The translations under genes were made by a program, and so were the position numbers. The notes beneath the pieces were generated by a model. It saw nothing but the letters and a program-made list of their open reading frames with translations, was not told where the DNA came from and ran no database searches. A stretch of DNA of 64,000 bases, taken from contig NZ_CP015756.1 in NCBI RefSeq assembly GCF_001877035.1, positions 1,417,001-1,481,000 on the forward strand, given 5' to 3'. The DNA is from Clostridium estertheticum subsp. estertheticum (GTDB taxonomy: Bacteria; Bacillota; Clostridia; Clostridiales; Clostridiaceae). Of the stretch, positions 8,667-18,900 are shown piece after piece. Each line of letters begins with the position of its first letter. Within the stretch, counting starts at the first letter, position 1.

Positions 8667-10109
8667 ATGAAATCAAAAAACAGAGGTATAGTAATTGCAT
8701 TAATGGTGGCGATGTTTCTTGCAGCTGTAGAGGGTACAGTTGTAACTACGGCAATACCCACTATAGTAAAAGATTTAAATGGGTTTGAACTTATAAGCTG
8801 GGTTTTTTCTGCTTATTTATTGACATCTGCAATTTCTACACCGATATATGGAAAATTATCAGATTTATATGGAAGGAAAAATGTTCTATCAATTGGAATT
8901 GCAATTTTTATAGTCGGAAGCTGTCTTTGTGGAATATCACAAAGTATGTATCAGCTTATAGCGTCTCGTGGCATTCAAGGACTAGGAGCAGGAGCGATAT
9001 TTACCATTACATATACTATAGTTGGTGATATTTTCACTGCTAAAGAAAGTACAAGGATTCAAGGAGGGATAAGTACAGTATGGGGAATAGCAAGTTTAGC
9101 TGGACCTTTTTTAGGAGGTTTTTTGATAGAAAATATTTCTTGGAACTGGATTTTTTTTATAAACTTACCTTTTGGGATAATATCTATAGTACTTTTGCAA
9201 AAGAATTTAATTGAAACTGTTGAAAGGAAGAAACACAAAATAGATTATGTAGGTACATTATTATTTTCATTCGCAATCATAACTTTTTTACTAGGAAGTT
9301 TATCTGGTGGTAAAATGAAAACAGTAATATCAATAGCTGTTACAATTGTGTTGTTAGTTTTATTCTATTATGTGGAAAAAAAGGCGGAAGAACCTATTAT
9401 ACCTTTTGATATTTTTACAAAGACTAGTAATATAGTAAATGCTATAAGTTTTTTAGCATCAGGTATTTTAATTGGCGCTGAGGTTTATATGCCTTTATAT
9501 ATGCAAAATGTTTTGGGATTTGGACCTACAATCTCTGGAATATCTATGGCGCCGATGTCTATATCGTGGCTCTTATCATCATTCGTTTTGAGCAAAGCTA
9601 TTCCTAAGTATGGTAAGAAAATAGTGGTTGGGACAGCTAATCTTATTTTGCTTATTAGTTGTGTGTTTTTAGCTACTTTAAGTATTGAATCTCCATTACA
9701 ATTAGTTGTAGTTTATGGTTTTATCATGGGATTTGGTTTTGGAGGAGCATTTACTACATTAACAATAGTGGTGCAAGAGTCTGTAGGATATAATAAAAGA
9801 GGGGCAGCGACAGCAGTGAATTCGCTAGTGCGAACATTAGGACAAACTATTGCAGTAAGCGTTTTTGGAACCATATTAAATATGTATATAGTTAAATATT
9901 TTAATAATCTAGGAATAAGTGGTATAAAGCCAAGCAATTTATATTCTAGTTCAATTTCGAGTAACAGTCTAAGTATACTTCAAGTAAAGTTATCTTTAAA
10001 TTCAGGGCTTCATGAGGTATTTGTAGCAATGATCATAATCGCGATAGTGTCACTTGCACTTTCTTTTATGTTTGATGCAAAATCAAAAAAAAATTTATGT
10101 AAGGTATAA
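8667..10109 (+). CDS. MFS multidrug exporter, DHA2 (EmrB/QacA) family
   Basis: A 480-residue membrane protein with about 14 hydrophobic segments, the count expected for drug:H+ antiporter family 2. The family motifs are visible: motif D1-like LAAVEGTVVTTAIPTI in helix 1, motif A (GKLSDLYGRKNVL) between helices 2 and 3, and motif C-like GIASLAGPFLGG in helix 5. It should export hydrophobic drugs or metabolites using the proton gradient. No TetR or MarR regulator is adjacent. A perfect bidirectional terminator follows at 10116. Confidence 0.93.
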   Translation: MKSKNRGIVIALMVAMFLAAVEGTVVTTAIPTIVKDLNGFELISWVFSAYLLTSAISTPIYGKLSDLYGRKNVLSIGIAIFIVGSCLCGISQSMYQLIASRGIQGLGAGAIFTITYTIVGDIFTAKESTRIQGGISTVWGIASLAGPFLGGFLIENISWNWIFFINLPFGIISIVLLQKNLIETVERKKHKIDYVGTLLFSFAIITFLLGSLSGGKMKTVISIAVTIVLLVLFYYVEKKAEEPIIPFDIFTKTSNIVNAISFLASGILIGAEVYMPLYMQNVLGFGPTISGISMAPMSISWLLSSFVLSKAIPKYGKKIVVGTANLILLISCVFLATLSIESPLQLVVVYGFIMGFGFGGAFTTLTIVVQESVGYNKRGAATAVNSLVRTLGQTIAVSVFGTILNMYIVKYFNNLGISGIKPSNLYSSSISSNSLSILQVKLSLNSGLHEVFVAMIIIAIVSLALSFMFDAKSKKNLCKV

Positions 10110-10115
10110 GATAAC

Positions 10116-10160
10116 TAATAAGACACTTGCGAGGTGATTTACTTTGCAAGTGTCTTATTA
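10116..10160. terminator. Bidirectional terminator
   Basis: A perfect 15-bp stem (10116-10130 with 10146-10160) with a 15-base loop lies between two converging genes. Runs of A and T inside the arms give a U-rich tail on both strands. Confidence 0.85.
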
Positions 10161-10172
10161 TACTTAGTGTAT

Positions 10173-11267
10173 TTATTTGTTTTTAACTTGTTTATCCATG
10201 AAATTTTCTAGTAGAGTCTTAATTAATGCAATAGCTGGAACACCAAGTAACATTCCTATAATTCCGAATAACCCTCCGCCAAGAACTATTCCAAGGATTA
10301 TAAGTAGAGGACTAAGACCGACCTTATCGCCAATGATTTTTGGTTGGATGAACCATCCATCAATGTTGCTAAGGGTTACAATAAAGAGCATTATTTCTAT
10401 AGATTTAACTGGATTAAAGAATAGTGTTATTATAACAGCAGGAGCCATTCCTATAATGTTTCCAAAGTATGGAATCATATTTGTTATTCCAATTACTAAG
10501 CTAAAAGGCAAGGCATAAGGTATACCTAATATAATAAATCCAATAAATGATATAATTGCAAAAATAATAGAGTCAATTGTTTTACCAACGAAATACTTTT
10601 TAAATATAGTATTAACTATTTTTAAAAAATCAATTATGGTAATAGCGATATGTTCACTTGAAATAGAGTAAATAAATTTTTGAAGATATAAAATAATAGA
10701 TTCTTTATCCATTAGAAAATAAACAGATATTACTATACCAGACACTAATTTCATAAATAAAGAACTTAAACCCACTAGGTTATCAAGAATAAGTTGTAAA
10801 CCTGGGGCAAAATATTTTGATATATCGTTATTAAAAGTATTAAGGTACTTATTCAAGTAAGATGTTATATCAAATTTGTTTAATAACTGATTTTGAGATA
10901 TAAAAAGAGTAGACCATTTATATGATTTATCTGCAAATTTAGGGATATTATTAAATAAATCTACGGCACTGCTAATAATATTTGGGGCAAGTAAAGTTGT
11001 TATTAAAATTATAATGCCTACTAATAATGTATAAATTATTCCTATACTATAGAGTCTTTTTATCTTCACTTTTTTCTCAAGGTACACCATAAGTGGATTT
11101 AGTAAATAAGCTATAACGAACCCCCAGATAAAGTAGCTCATTAATGAAAAAATTTTATGAAGTATTGAACCTACATTTTCAATGTTATTTACTATTCTGT
11201 AAAGAAGAAAAGTAATTATAATTATGGGGACAAACTCTATATAAGGTATTTTTTTATATTTAATCAC
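10173..11267 (-). CDS. AI-2E family (PerM/YtvI-like) membrane transporter
   Basis: A 364-residue polytopic protein with about eight hydrophobic segments and the AI-2E family signatures ITNMIPYFGNIIG and a closing PAIALIKTLLENF. Family members export small solutes or autoinducer-2, or act as Na+(Li+)/H+ antiporters; the substrate cannot be told from sequence. GTG at 11267 is chosen as start because GGAGGA lies 6 bases upstream; a TTG at 11285 would extend it by six residues. A second family member is at 57259. Confidence 0.87.
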   Translation of the reverse strand: MIKYKKIPYIEFVPIIIITFLLYRIVNNIENVGSILHKIFSLMSYFIWGFVIAYLLNPLMVYLEKKVKIKRLYSIGIIYTLLVGIIILITTLLAPNIISSAVDLFNNIPKFADKSYKWSTLFISQNQLLNKFDITSYLNKYLNTFNNDISKYFAPGLQLILDNLVGLSSLFMKLVSGIVISVYFLMDKESIILYLQKFIYSISSEHIAITIIDFLKIVNTIFKKYFVGKTIDSIIFAIISFIGFIILGIPYALPFSLVIGITNMIPYFGNIIGMAPAVIITLFFNPVKSIEIMLFIVTLSNIDGWFIQPKIIGDKVGLSPLLIILGIVLGGGLFGIIGMLLGVPAIALIKTLLENFMDKQVKNK

Positions 11268-11788
11268 TGTAATTCCTCCAATCAATATTTATATATACAA
11301 GTATAACAGTAAATAATGAACATATGGATGTATTGTGTATTTTAACAATTAAAGCTAGGAAGTTAACTTATTTAATTATACCCATTTTAAATTGATTTAT
11401 TAAGAAAATTAGTTTATAATGACACTTAAAAAGATGTTAGAGGGACTGACAACTTCTGTTGCTAATATATGATATAATGTGCTATAATATAATTATGTTT
11501 TAATTACTAATGTTACCTTTTGGGTAGTGATGCTGGTTTTTTTTATTTATTTGTATAAATGATATGTACAATATAGAAATTCAACAAATGTATTTACGAA
11601 GGCAGCAGAGTATTTATGTTGTCTTTTAATGTTTACAATTACATATATTAAATTTTTAGGTACTGTTAATTAAAAAAATCACGTCATTTTAAAGTTTAAC
11701 ACAAATACTATTGGAAATTATTATTGGTAACATATGTATATAAAATAATAAACAGAAAGGCTTTATAAGCCAAGAGGAGCGAATTATT
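11268..11788 (+). promoter_or_regulatory. Long intergenic region upstream of L25/Ctc with promoter-like site and hairpin
   Basis: No gene is seen in this stretch of about 520 bases. It has a candidate promoter (TTGCTA 11459-11464, 18-base spacer, TATAAT 11483-11488) followed by a weak hairpin (11503-11509 with 11525-11531) and T8 at 11537-11544. The rest is AT-rich with no clear structure. The layout could be a very short terminated transcript or a leader for the downstream gene. Confidence 0.35.
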
Positions 11789-12406
11789 ATGGAACAGGTT
11801 ATTTTGAATGCACTTGAAAGAACTACAAGCAATAAAAAATTTAATGAAGATGGTTTTATAGCAGGAGTAATGTATGGAGATGGTTCTACAGATGCAACTT
11901 CTGTAAAATTTGAATTAGTACCATTAAGAAAAATTCTTGTAAAACATGGTTCTAATGCAAAAGTTGTAGTTAAATACGGAGAAGAAGAAAAAACTGGATT
12001 TATAAAAGAAATTCAAAGACATCCAGTAACTGCTAAAATCACACACATAGACGTTCAACTTGTATCTAAAGATCATGAAATTAAATTACAACTACCTATT
12101 TCTTATAAGGGTGAAGAGAATTTAAGTTCACAACGTCTTCAATTACAAGTTCAAAAATCAGAAATAGATGTGTTTGGTAAGATGGCTATAATGCCAGATT
12201 CACTAAGTGTTGATGTATCACAAATGGCACTTGGAGATTCAATTACAATAAAGAATTTTGATTTAAATAAAGAAATAAGAGTTACTGATAAAGAAGATGA
12301 AGTTTACGCATCTATAACACAAATGAAGGAAGAGGTTGAAGAAGTAGTTGAAGAAGTAGTTGCAACTCCTGAAGCAGCAGCTGCTGAACCAGAAGTTAAG
12401 GCATAA
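11789..12406 (+). CDS. ctc: 50S ribosomal protein L25, Ctc (general stress) form
   Basis: A 205-residue bL25 of the long CTC type, binding 5S rRNA. The N-terminal L25 domain (to about residue 90: LNALERTTSNKKFNEDGFIAGVMYG through HPVTAKITHIDVQLV) is followed by the C-terminal TL5/CTC beta domain and an acidic Glu/Val/Ala-rich tail. Length and tail are usual for Firmicutes. It is monocistronic: a long upstream region and a strong terminator flank it. The ribosome binding site is AGAGGAG at about 11772-11778. Confidence 0.95.
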   Translation: MEQVILNALERTTSNKKFNEDGFIAGVMYGDGSTDATSVKFELVPLRKILVKHGSNAKVVVKYGEEEKTGFIKEIQRHPVTAKITHIDVQLVSKDHEIKLQLPISYKGEENLSSQRLQLQVQKSEIDVFGKMAIMPDSLSVDVSQMALGDSITIKNFDLNKEIRVTDKEDEVYASITQMKEEVEEVVEEVVATPEAAAAEPEVKA

Positions 12407-12427
12407 TAAAATAGAAATTATTTAAAT

Positions 12428-12463
12428 ATAAAAGGGTGAACCAAAAAAGGTTCATCCTTTTAT
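12428..12463 (+). terminator. Terminator after L25
   Basis: A 15-bp stem (12428-12442 with 12449-12463, one mismatch or wobble allowed) with an A6 loop ends in a T-rich arm immediately after the L25 gene. Confidence 0.8.
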
Positions 12464-12529
12464 ATTATTGTGGATAAATTTAGAAAAAACAAAAAAAATT
12501 TAAGAGAACTGATATGAGGAGGTAAAAGA

Positions 12530-12817
12530 ATGGCAAATATATTGAGATATTCAAAAAAACAATTAGATAGAACACTGAAAGAATTTGGAAAAAAAGAAAA
12601 TGTAGGATCCAATGACACAGGCGAGTGGATAAGATTAATTAATGATTTTATATATGAATTTGAACTTAAATCTGAGGTTAATGAAGGAGATAAACTTTCA
12701 ATAACAACTAATAAAGAAGAACAAATTGTTATTGAAAAAATGATGTATGCATTAGAAGGTTCAAAAACTTCTTTGACTTACATCTTCGATGGTAATATTA
12801 CTTACATAGAAGAATAA
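12530..12817 (+). CDS. Conserved small hypothetical protein (95 aa)
   Basis: Not recognised. The start follows a strong GAGGAGG site (12516-12522). The product is charged and soluble, with a helical N-terminal half (SKKQLDRTLKEFGKK) and a beta-rich C-terminal half ending TYIFDGNITYIEE. There are no cysteines, no membrane segment and no signal peptide. It stands alone between L25 and a convergent repeat protein. Confidence 0.7.
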   Translation: MANILRYSKKQLDRTLKEFGKKENVGSNDTGEWIRLINDFIYEFELKSEVNEGDKLSITTNKEEQIVIEKMMYALEGSKTSLTYIFDGNITYIEE

Positions 12818-12916
12818 AACCTGTTGAAAAAGGTAAGGGAAGCCAAAATAAATTTGACTCCCCTAAAAGTGATGAATATTAAACATACTTCAATAAATAA
12901 TAAAGAAAACGCTTTA

Positions 12917-13348
12917 TTATTTACTAGTTCCTTTATTCGAAGCTGATTGAGCGTTTAATTTTTTTGTTTCTTCTAAAACAGAATCACTAGTACTACTAGA
13001 CATATTAGATGCGTCTGACATGTTAGACATACCTGCCATACTTGAGCTTGAAGCACCGCTAGTGCCTTTATTTGAAGCTGATTGAGCATTTAGTTTTTTT
13101 GTTTCTTCTAAAACAGAATCACTAGTACTACTAGACATATTAGATACGTCTGACATGTTAGACATACCTGACATACTAGAACTTGAAGCACCGCTAGTGC
13201 CTTTATTTGAAGCTGATTGATTATTTAATTGTATTGTCTCTTGTAAATTAGCATCACTAGTACTGTTAGTCATACCAGCACTTGAACCTCCGTTTGTAGC
13301 TGATTGTTTATTTAATTTTTTAGTCTCTTCTAAACTATATTTATCCAT
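12917..13348 (-). CDS. Ser/Met/Asn-rich tandem-repeat protein, possibly gamma-SASP-like
   Basis: A 143-residue low-complexity protein built on a 45-residue unit. Each unit starts with (L)EETKKLNAQSASNKGTS and continues with a Ser/Met-rich spacer (MSGMSNMSDVSNMSSS). Four copies of the head motif can be read: one divergent at the N terminus, then three better conserved. The head motif and the Gln/Asn/Ser-rich bias recall gamma-type small acid-soluble spore proteins (SspE), whose repeats contain VRKQNQQSA-like segments, but the TEFASE protease site of SspE is absent. The ribosome binding site AAAGGAGA is strong. A DNA-level period of 135 bp shows recent duplication. Function unproven; a spore storage protein is an inference. 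Confidence 0.7.
   Translation of the reverse strand: MDKYSLEETKKLNKQSATNGGSSAGMTNSTSDANLQETIQLNNQSASNKGTSGASSSSMSGMSNMSDVSNMSSSTSDSVLEETKKLNAQSASNKGTSGASSSSMAGMSNMSDASNMSSSTSDSVLEETKKLNAQSASNKGTSK
12930..13260. repeat. 135-bp tandem direct repeat
   Basis: The phrase CCTTTATT(T/C)GAAGCTGATTGA begins at 12930, 13065 and 13200, exactly 135 bases apart. The first two units are nearly identical through their length. The repeat lies wholly inside the minus-strand repeat protein gene and keeps its frame. Confidence 0.92.
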
Positions 13349-13584
13349 AAAAATCTCCTTTCAAATATAAAAATTACACTGTACATATTCAGTGCATTAT
13401 ATATATTACCCACTTTTTTATAAAATATAGTAGAAATTATTTACAAAAATCATGGATGTTTTTTCTTATTATGAATAAAAAACACATTAGTTTAATAAAA
13501 TTTAGTACATTAGTATTATGCAATGCTATAAATATCGAAAAAAGGTAAAAAAACAAAGAAAAATTGTGAAAATTATAACTAATA

Positions 13585-13613
13585 TTGCAAAAGCTATAAT
13601 AATAAGTTATACT
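13585..13613 (+). promoter_or_regulatory. Promoter of glpK
   Basis: TTGCAA (13585-13590) and TATACT (13608-13613) are separated by exactly 17 bases, a good housekeeping promoter about 140 bases before glpK. Confidence 0.6.
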
Positions 13614-13636
13614 TTAATTAATGATATATGATATTT

Positions 13637-13695
13637 GGCAGAGATAATGAGCCGCGTTATTATAAGGTATTATGCTTTATTTTGGCGCTTTTTTT
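13637..13695 (+). promoter_or_regulatory. glpK leader with attenuator-like structure
   Basis: The leader has the compact block GGCAGAGATAATGAGCC, then a GC-rich segment (GCGTTA at about 13654) that can pair with GGCGC before seven T residues (13689-13695). This resembles the terminator/antiterminator leaders through which GlpP-type antiterminators control glycerol genes. The pairing is imperfect and glpP is not in the window. Confidence 0.45.
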
Positions 13696-13732
13696 GTGTA
13701 TTAATTTGTAAACGATTCAATAAAACTAATAA

Positions 13733-15241
<1,509 letters not shown>

Positions 15242-15310
15242 AAATTTAATTGTTAATAATAATTTCTTATGTTATTATTAGATGTATGAAATAAAAAAGA
15301 ATAAAATAGC

Positions 15311-15400
15311 ACAGGGGAGTTGGATATGCCAACTGAGAACAAGAATCGAAATTCTTTGACCCTATGACCTGAACTGGATAATGCCAGCGTAGGAAGTTGT
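15311..15400 (+). promoter_or_regulatory. TPP riboswitch (THI element)
   Basis: The conserved aptamer parts are present in order: ACAGGGGAGT at the 5' side, the CTGAGAA core, GACCCTATGACCTGAACTGG and GATAATGCCAGCGTAGGAAG. A terminator follows at 15445, so thiamine pyrophosphate should stop transcription of the thi operon. Confidence 0.96.
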
Positions 15401-15444
15401 TTATTGGTGTATTATATATGAATTATTATATATCACGTTAATTT

Positions 15445-15474
15445 AACACAAATCCTTTGGATTTGTGTTTTTTT
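15445..15474 (+). terminator. TPP-riboswitch expression-platform terminator
   Basis: A perfect 11-bp stem (15445-15455 with 15459-15469) with a TTT loop is followed by T residues, between the TPP aptamer and thiW. Confidence 0.9.
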
Positions 15475-15531
15475 AGTTATGCAGCGACCCGGGAGATTAT
15501 TTAATTATATAAGAGAAGGAAGTGGCAATGC

Positions 15532-16008
15532 ATGAAGACTAAAAAGTTAACTATTTCATCACTTTTAATAGCTATTGGCGTAATAGCTGGCAATATCATA
15601 TTTATACCGGTAGGAGTAGCAAAATGCTTTCCGGTGCAGGCTACGATTAATGTTATATCAGCTGTATTATTAGGCCCTGGATATGGCGTAGCCATAGCCT
15701 TTTGTATATCTTTACTAAGAAATGTTTTAGGAACAGGTTCACTTTTAGCATTCCCTGGAAGTATGATCGGAGTACTTTTAGCTGGAATATTATATAGAAA
15801 AACTAAAATGAATCTACTCGCAGTAGTCGGAGAGATATTTGGAACAGGAATCATTGGGGGAATATTAGCATTTCCTATTGCAAATATTATAATGGGCAAA
15901 AAAGTGGGTGCATTATTCTTTGTAGCACCATTTTTAATAAGTACTATTGGAGGAAGCCTAATTGCATTTTTCATTCTTAGAGTACCTAGATTTAAAAAAA
16001 CTTGTTAA
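15532..16008 (+). CDS. thiW: ThiW, ECF transporter S component for thiazole
   Basis: A 158-residue hydrophobic protein with about five membrane segments and the typical ThiW core FIPVGVAKCFPVQATINVISAVLLGPGYG. As an S component it captures hydroxyethylthiazole and works with a shared ECF energising module encoded elsewhere. It is the first gene behind the TPP riboswitch. ATG 15532 is preceded by AAGGAAG at 15516-15522; another ATG at 15528 is out of frame and stops at once. Confidence 0.93.
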   Translation: MKTKKLTISSLLIAIGVIAGNIIFIPVGVAKCFPVQATINVISAVLLGPGYGVAIAFCISLLRNVLGTGSLLAFPGSMIGVLLAGILYRKTKMNLLAVVGEIFGTGIIGGILAFPIANIIMGKKVGALFFVAPFLISTIGGSLIAFFILRVPRFKKTC

Positions 16009-16053
16009 TTTAAGTAAAGAAGTTAAAAAAGGATAAAATAGGAGGAAAATAAT

Positions 16054-16878
16054 ATGAAAAAAGTTTTAACTATAGCAGGCTCTGACAGCTGTGGAGGTGC
16101 AGGAGTTCAGGCAGATATAAAAAGTTTAAGTGCAAACGGCGTATATGCAATGAGTGTCATTACAGCCATAACGGCGCAGAATACTATGGGCGTTTTTGAA
16201 GTTCGGGATCTAGATGCAGAAATCATTAAGGCACAAATTGATGCTATTTTTACAGATATAATTTTAGACGCAGTTAAAATTGGTATGGTGTCTAAAATTT
16301 CTACAATTGATGCGATAAGTGAAAAATTAGAATTATATAAACCTAAAAACATAGTACTTGATCCTGTAATGATATCAAAAAGCGGTTATTCACTGTTAAA
16401 GCCAGAGTCAAAATCAGCTTTAATTAAAAAACTTATACCACTCGCATCACTTATTACACCTAATGTACCAGAAGCTGAAGAAATACTTCGTGAAGTCAAT
16501 TTAGAGTTTCCAGATATAGAAACTATAGAAGATATGGAAAAAGCAGCTAAGGAAATGTATAAGATGGGATGCAAAAATATACTTCTAAAAGGTGGGCATA
16601 TGAAGGGTAAAGCGGTAGATGTATTTTATGATGGAGAGGAAATTACGCGTTTTACGTCTGAGAGGATAAATACAAAAAATACTCATGGCACGGGATGCAC
16701 TTTGTCATCTGCTATTGCTGCAAATTTGGCATTGGGTTTTAGTATGAAGGAATCAATAAAAAAATCAAAACAATATATAACAACTGCTATAGAACACTCT
16801 TTGGATATTGGGCATGGAGTTGGACCAACAAACCATTTCTATGAATTATATAAAAAAGCGGGGATGGCAAATGATTAA
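16054..16878 (+). CDS. thiD: Hydroxymethylpyrimidine/phosphomethylpyrimidine kinase
   Basis: A 274-residue ribokinase-fold enzyme that phosphorylates HMP twice to HMP-PP. Family blocks are intact: LTIAGSDSCGGAGVQADIKS for substrate binding, DPVMISKSG in the middle, and the anion-hole motif THGTGCTLSSAIAANLA. Within the salvage operon it supplies the pyrimidine half for ThiE. Its end overlaps cytX by 8 bases. Confidence 0.96.
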   Translation: MKKVLTIAGSDSCGGAGVQADIKSLSANGVYAMSVITAITAQNTMGVFEVRDLDAEIIKAQIDAIFTDIILDAVKIGMVSKISTIDAISEKLELYKPKNIVLDPVMISKSGYSLLKPESKSALIKKLIPLASLITPNVPEAEEILREVNLEFPDIETIEDMEKAAKEMYKMGCKNILLKGGHMKGKAVDVFYDGEEITRFTSERINTKNTHGTGCTLSSAIAANLALGFSMKESIKKSKQYITTAIEHSLDIGHGVGPTNHFYELYKKAGMAND

Positions 16879-18085
16879 GGATAAAGAAAAATTAGGCTTT
16901 TGGACGTTTGTATTTTTGTGGTTTGGGGCTGCAGTATCTATTGCTGAAATAATGACAGGTGGATTAATTGCACCTTTAGGATTTAAAGTTGGAATAATAG
17001 TAATACTTCTAGGTCACTTGATTGGAACAGGAATATTAATACTCGGTGGAATCATTGGATCTCGTGAAAAAGTGCCAGCAATGACTTCAACTAATATTTC
17101 TTTTGGGGTATATAGTACATATTTGTTTTCAATTTTAAATATACTTCAGCTAATAGGTTGGACTGCAATTATGATTAAGGTAGCCGCGAGGTCTGTAAAC
17201 TTAATATCACAAAGCCTATGGGACGTAAATAATGTTTTAGTATATATAATTCTTATAGGTGTATTAACAATATTGTGGCTCTATTTTGGAAATGCAGGCA
17301 TGAAAAAATTGAATATTACAGCGGTATCATTACTCTTTATACTTACATTGGTGCTTGGATCAATAATATTTAAAGATAAAACACTTCTAACAAAAGCAGC
17401 GACCGGTGGAATTTCATTTGGAGGAGCATTAGAACTTAGTATAGTTATGCCTCTTTCATGGCTACCTTTAATTGCAGATTATACTAGATTTGCAAGGAGT
17501 GAAAAGGGAGGGGCCTATGGAAGTTTTATAGGTTATTTTATTGGAAGTTCATGGATGTTTATTATAGGTCTTGGGGCTGCTATTGTTTCAAATAATTCAG
17601 ATCCTTCGGTTATGATGCTTGCAGCTAATTTAGGAATAGCGGCTCTTGGAATAGTAGTGTTATCCACAGTAACTACTACATTTTTAGATGTGTACTCGGC
17701 AGGAGTTTCATTTCTAAACATAGTGCCAAAACTTGGTGAAAAAAAGATTGGTATCATTATGACGGTTATTGGGACAATTATAGCAATTATAATTCCTATG
17801 GAAAACTATGAAAATTTTTTATACGCTATAGGGTCAGTATTTGCACCATTATTTGCGGTTTTAATTACAGATTATTTTATAATAAAGAAAAACACAAAAG
17901 TAAAATCTGATGTACTTATAAATTGGGGAGCAATTTTTGTGTGGATTATAGGAATAATGCTTTATTATTGGTTTATAAAACTTGATTTTGTACTAGGAGC
18001 TACAATGCCTGATATGGTTATTACAGGATTTATATATTTAATAAGTTGGAGGATGATGTCAAAATGGAAATTAACAATAAAATAA
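16871..18085 (+). CDS. cytX: CytX, putative hydroxymethylpyrimidine permease
   Basis: A 404-residue NCS1-family (cytosine/purine) permease with about 12 hydrophobic segments and the family's N-terminal helix pattern FWFGAAVSIAEIMTGG and the MPLSWLPLIADYTRFAR block. CytX genes under TPP control are predicted to import HMP. ATG 16871 overlaps the thiD stop, giving translational coupling; longer versions would run deep into thiD. Confidence 0.92.
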   Translation: MIKDKEKLGFWTFVFLWFGAAVSIAEIMTGGLIAPLGFKVGIIVILLGHLIGTGILILGGIIGSREKVPAMTSTNISFGVYSTYLFSILNILQLIGWTAIMIKVAARSVNLISQSLWDVNNVLVYIILIGVLTILWLYFGNAGMKKLNITAVSLLFILTLVLGSIIFKDKTLLTKAATGGISFGGALELSIVMPLSWLPLIADYTRFARSEKGGAYGSFIGYFIGSSWMFIIGLGAAIVSNNSDPSVMMLAANLGIAALGIVVLSTVTTTFLDVYSAGVSFLNIVPKLGEKKIGIIMTVIGTIIAIIIPMENYENFLYAIGSVFAPLFAVLITDYFIIKKNTKVKSDVLINWGAIFVWIIGIMLYYWFIKLDFVLGATMPDMVITGFIYLISWRMMSKWKLTIK

Positions 18086-18900
18086 TTAAATTATTAGATG
18101 ATTTAAGAGAAAGGACTCCTTTAGTTCACCAGATAACGAATTATGTTACTGTTAATGATTGTGCTAATATTACACTAGCTATTGGTGGTTCTCCTGTTAT
18201 GGCAGATGATATTAATGAAGTCCTCGAGATGGTATCACTTTCATCTTCACTTGTTATAAATATAGGAACGCTAAATAGTAGAAGTGTAGAGTCTATGATA
18301 AAGGCAGGAAAAAGGGCAAATGAGTTAAAGATCCCTGTCATCCTAGATCCTGTTGGAGCAGGGGCAACATCTTATAGAACAGAAGTATGTAAAAGGATTA
18401 TAAGCGAGGTCAGATTAGCAGTAATAAGAGGGAATTTGTCTGAAATAAAAACAATATACGGTATTGATACTATTACAAGAGGGGTGGATGCTTCTGAGAG
18501 CTTTGATGTAAGCGGTGACGAATTTACAAAAACGAAAGAAATGGCAAGGAAATTTGCTGTTAAATTTGTAACAGTTGTAGCTATAACAGGCGAGGTAGAC
18601 ATTATAACAGATGGTAAAATTCTTTACACCACATCAAATGGTCATAAAATGATGTCTAGGGTTACAGGCACTGGGTGTATGTGCACTGCAGTCATTGGTT
18701 GTTATTTAGGGGCAGGAGAAAACAATTTAATAGCTGCCCTTGCAGGAGTCGTTTCAATGGGAATAGCAGGTGAAACAGCATATGAAAGGTTAGATAAAAA
18801 GATCGAAGGTTCAGGAACTTTTAGGATGAAAATGATTGATGTTATGTACAATTTATGCGAGGTAGAAATAAATAAAAGGAGCAAGATAAATGAAGAATAA
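18064..18900 (+). CDS. thiM: Hydroxyethylthiazole kinase
   Basis: A 278-residue ribokinase-like enzyme phosphorylating 4-methyl-5-hydroxyethylthiazole. The signatures RTPLVHQITNYVTVNDCAN, DPVGAGAT and the C-terminal GTGCMCTAVIGCYLG (anion hole plus catalytic Cys) are present. The start at 18064 lies within the last codons of cytX after GGAGG (18049-18053). With ThiW it forms the thiazole salvage branch. Confidence 0.96.
   Translation: MEINNKIIKLLDDLRERTPLVHQITNYVTVNDCANITLAIGGSPVMADDINEVLEMVSLSSSLVINIGTLNSRSVESMIKAGKRANELKIPVILDPVGAGATSYRTEVCKRIISEVRLAVIRGNLSEIKTIYGIDTITRGVDASESFDVSGDEFTKTKEMARKFAVKFVTVVAITGEVDIITDGKILYTTSNGHKMMSRVTGTGCMCTAVIGCYLGAGENNLIAALAGVVSMGIAGETAYERLDKKIEGSGTFRMKMIDVMYNLCEVEINKRSKINEE

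Noticed and set aside
12930-13334. Regular 135-bp repeats that could look like a CRISPR array
   Set aside because: The units are contiguous, without unique spacers, and encode an in-frame repeat protein with its own strong ribosome binding site.
15254-15280. TAATAATAA/TTATTATTA hairpin as terminator of glpK
   Set aside because: Only A-T pairs and no T tract; too weak to call in such AT-rich DNA.
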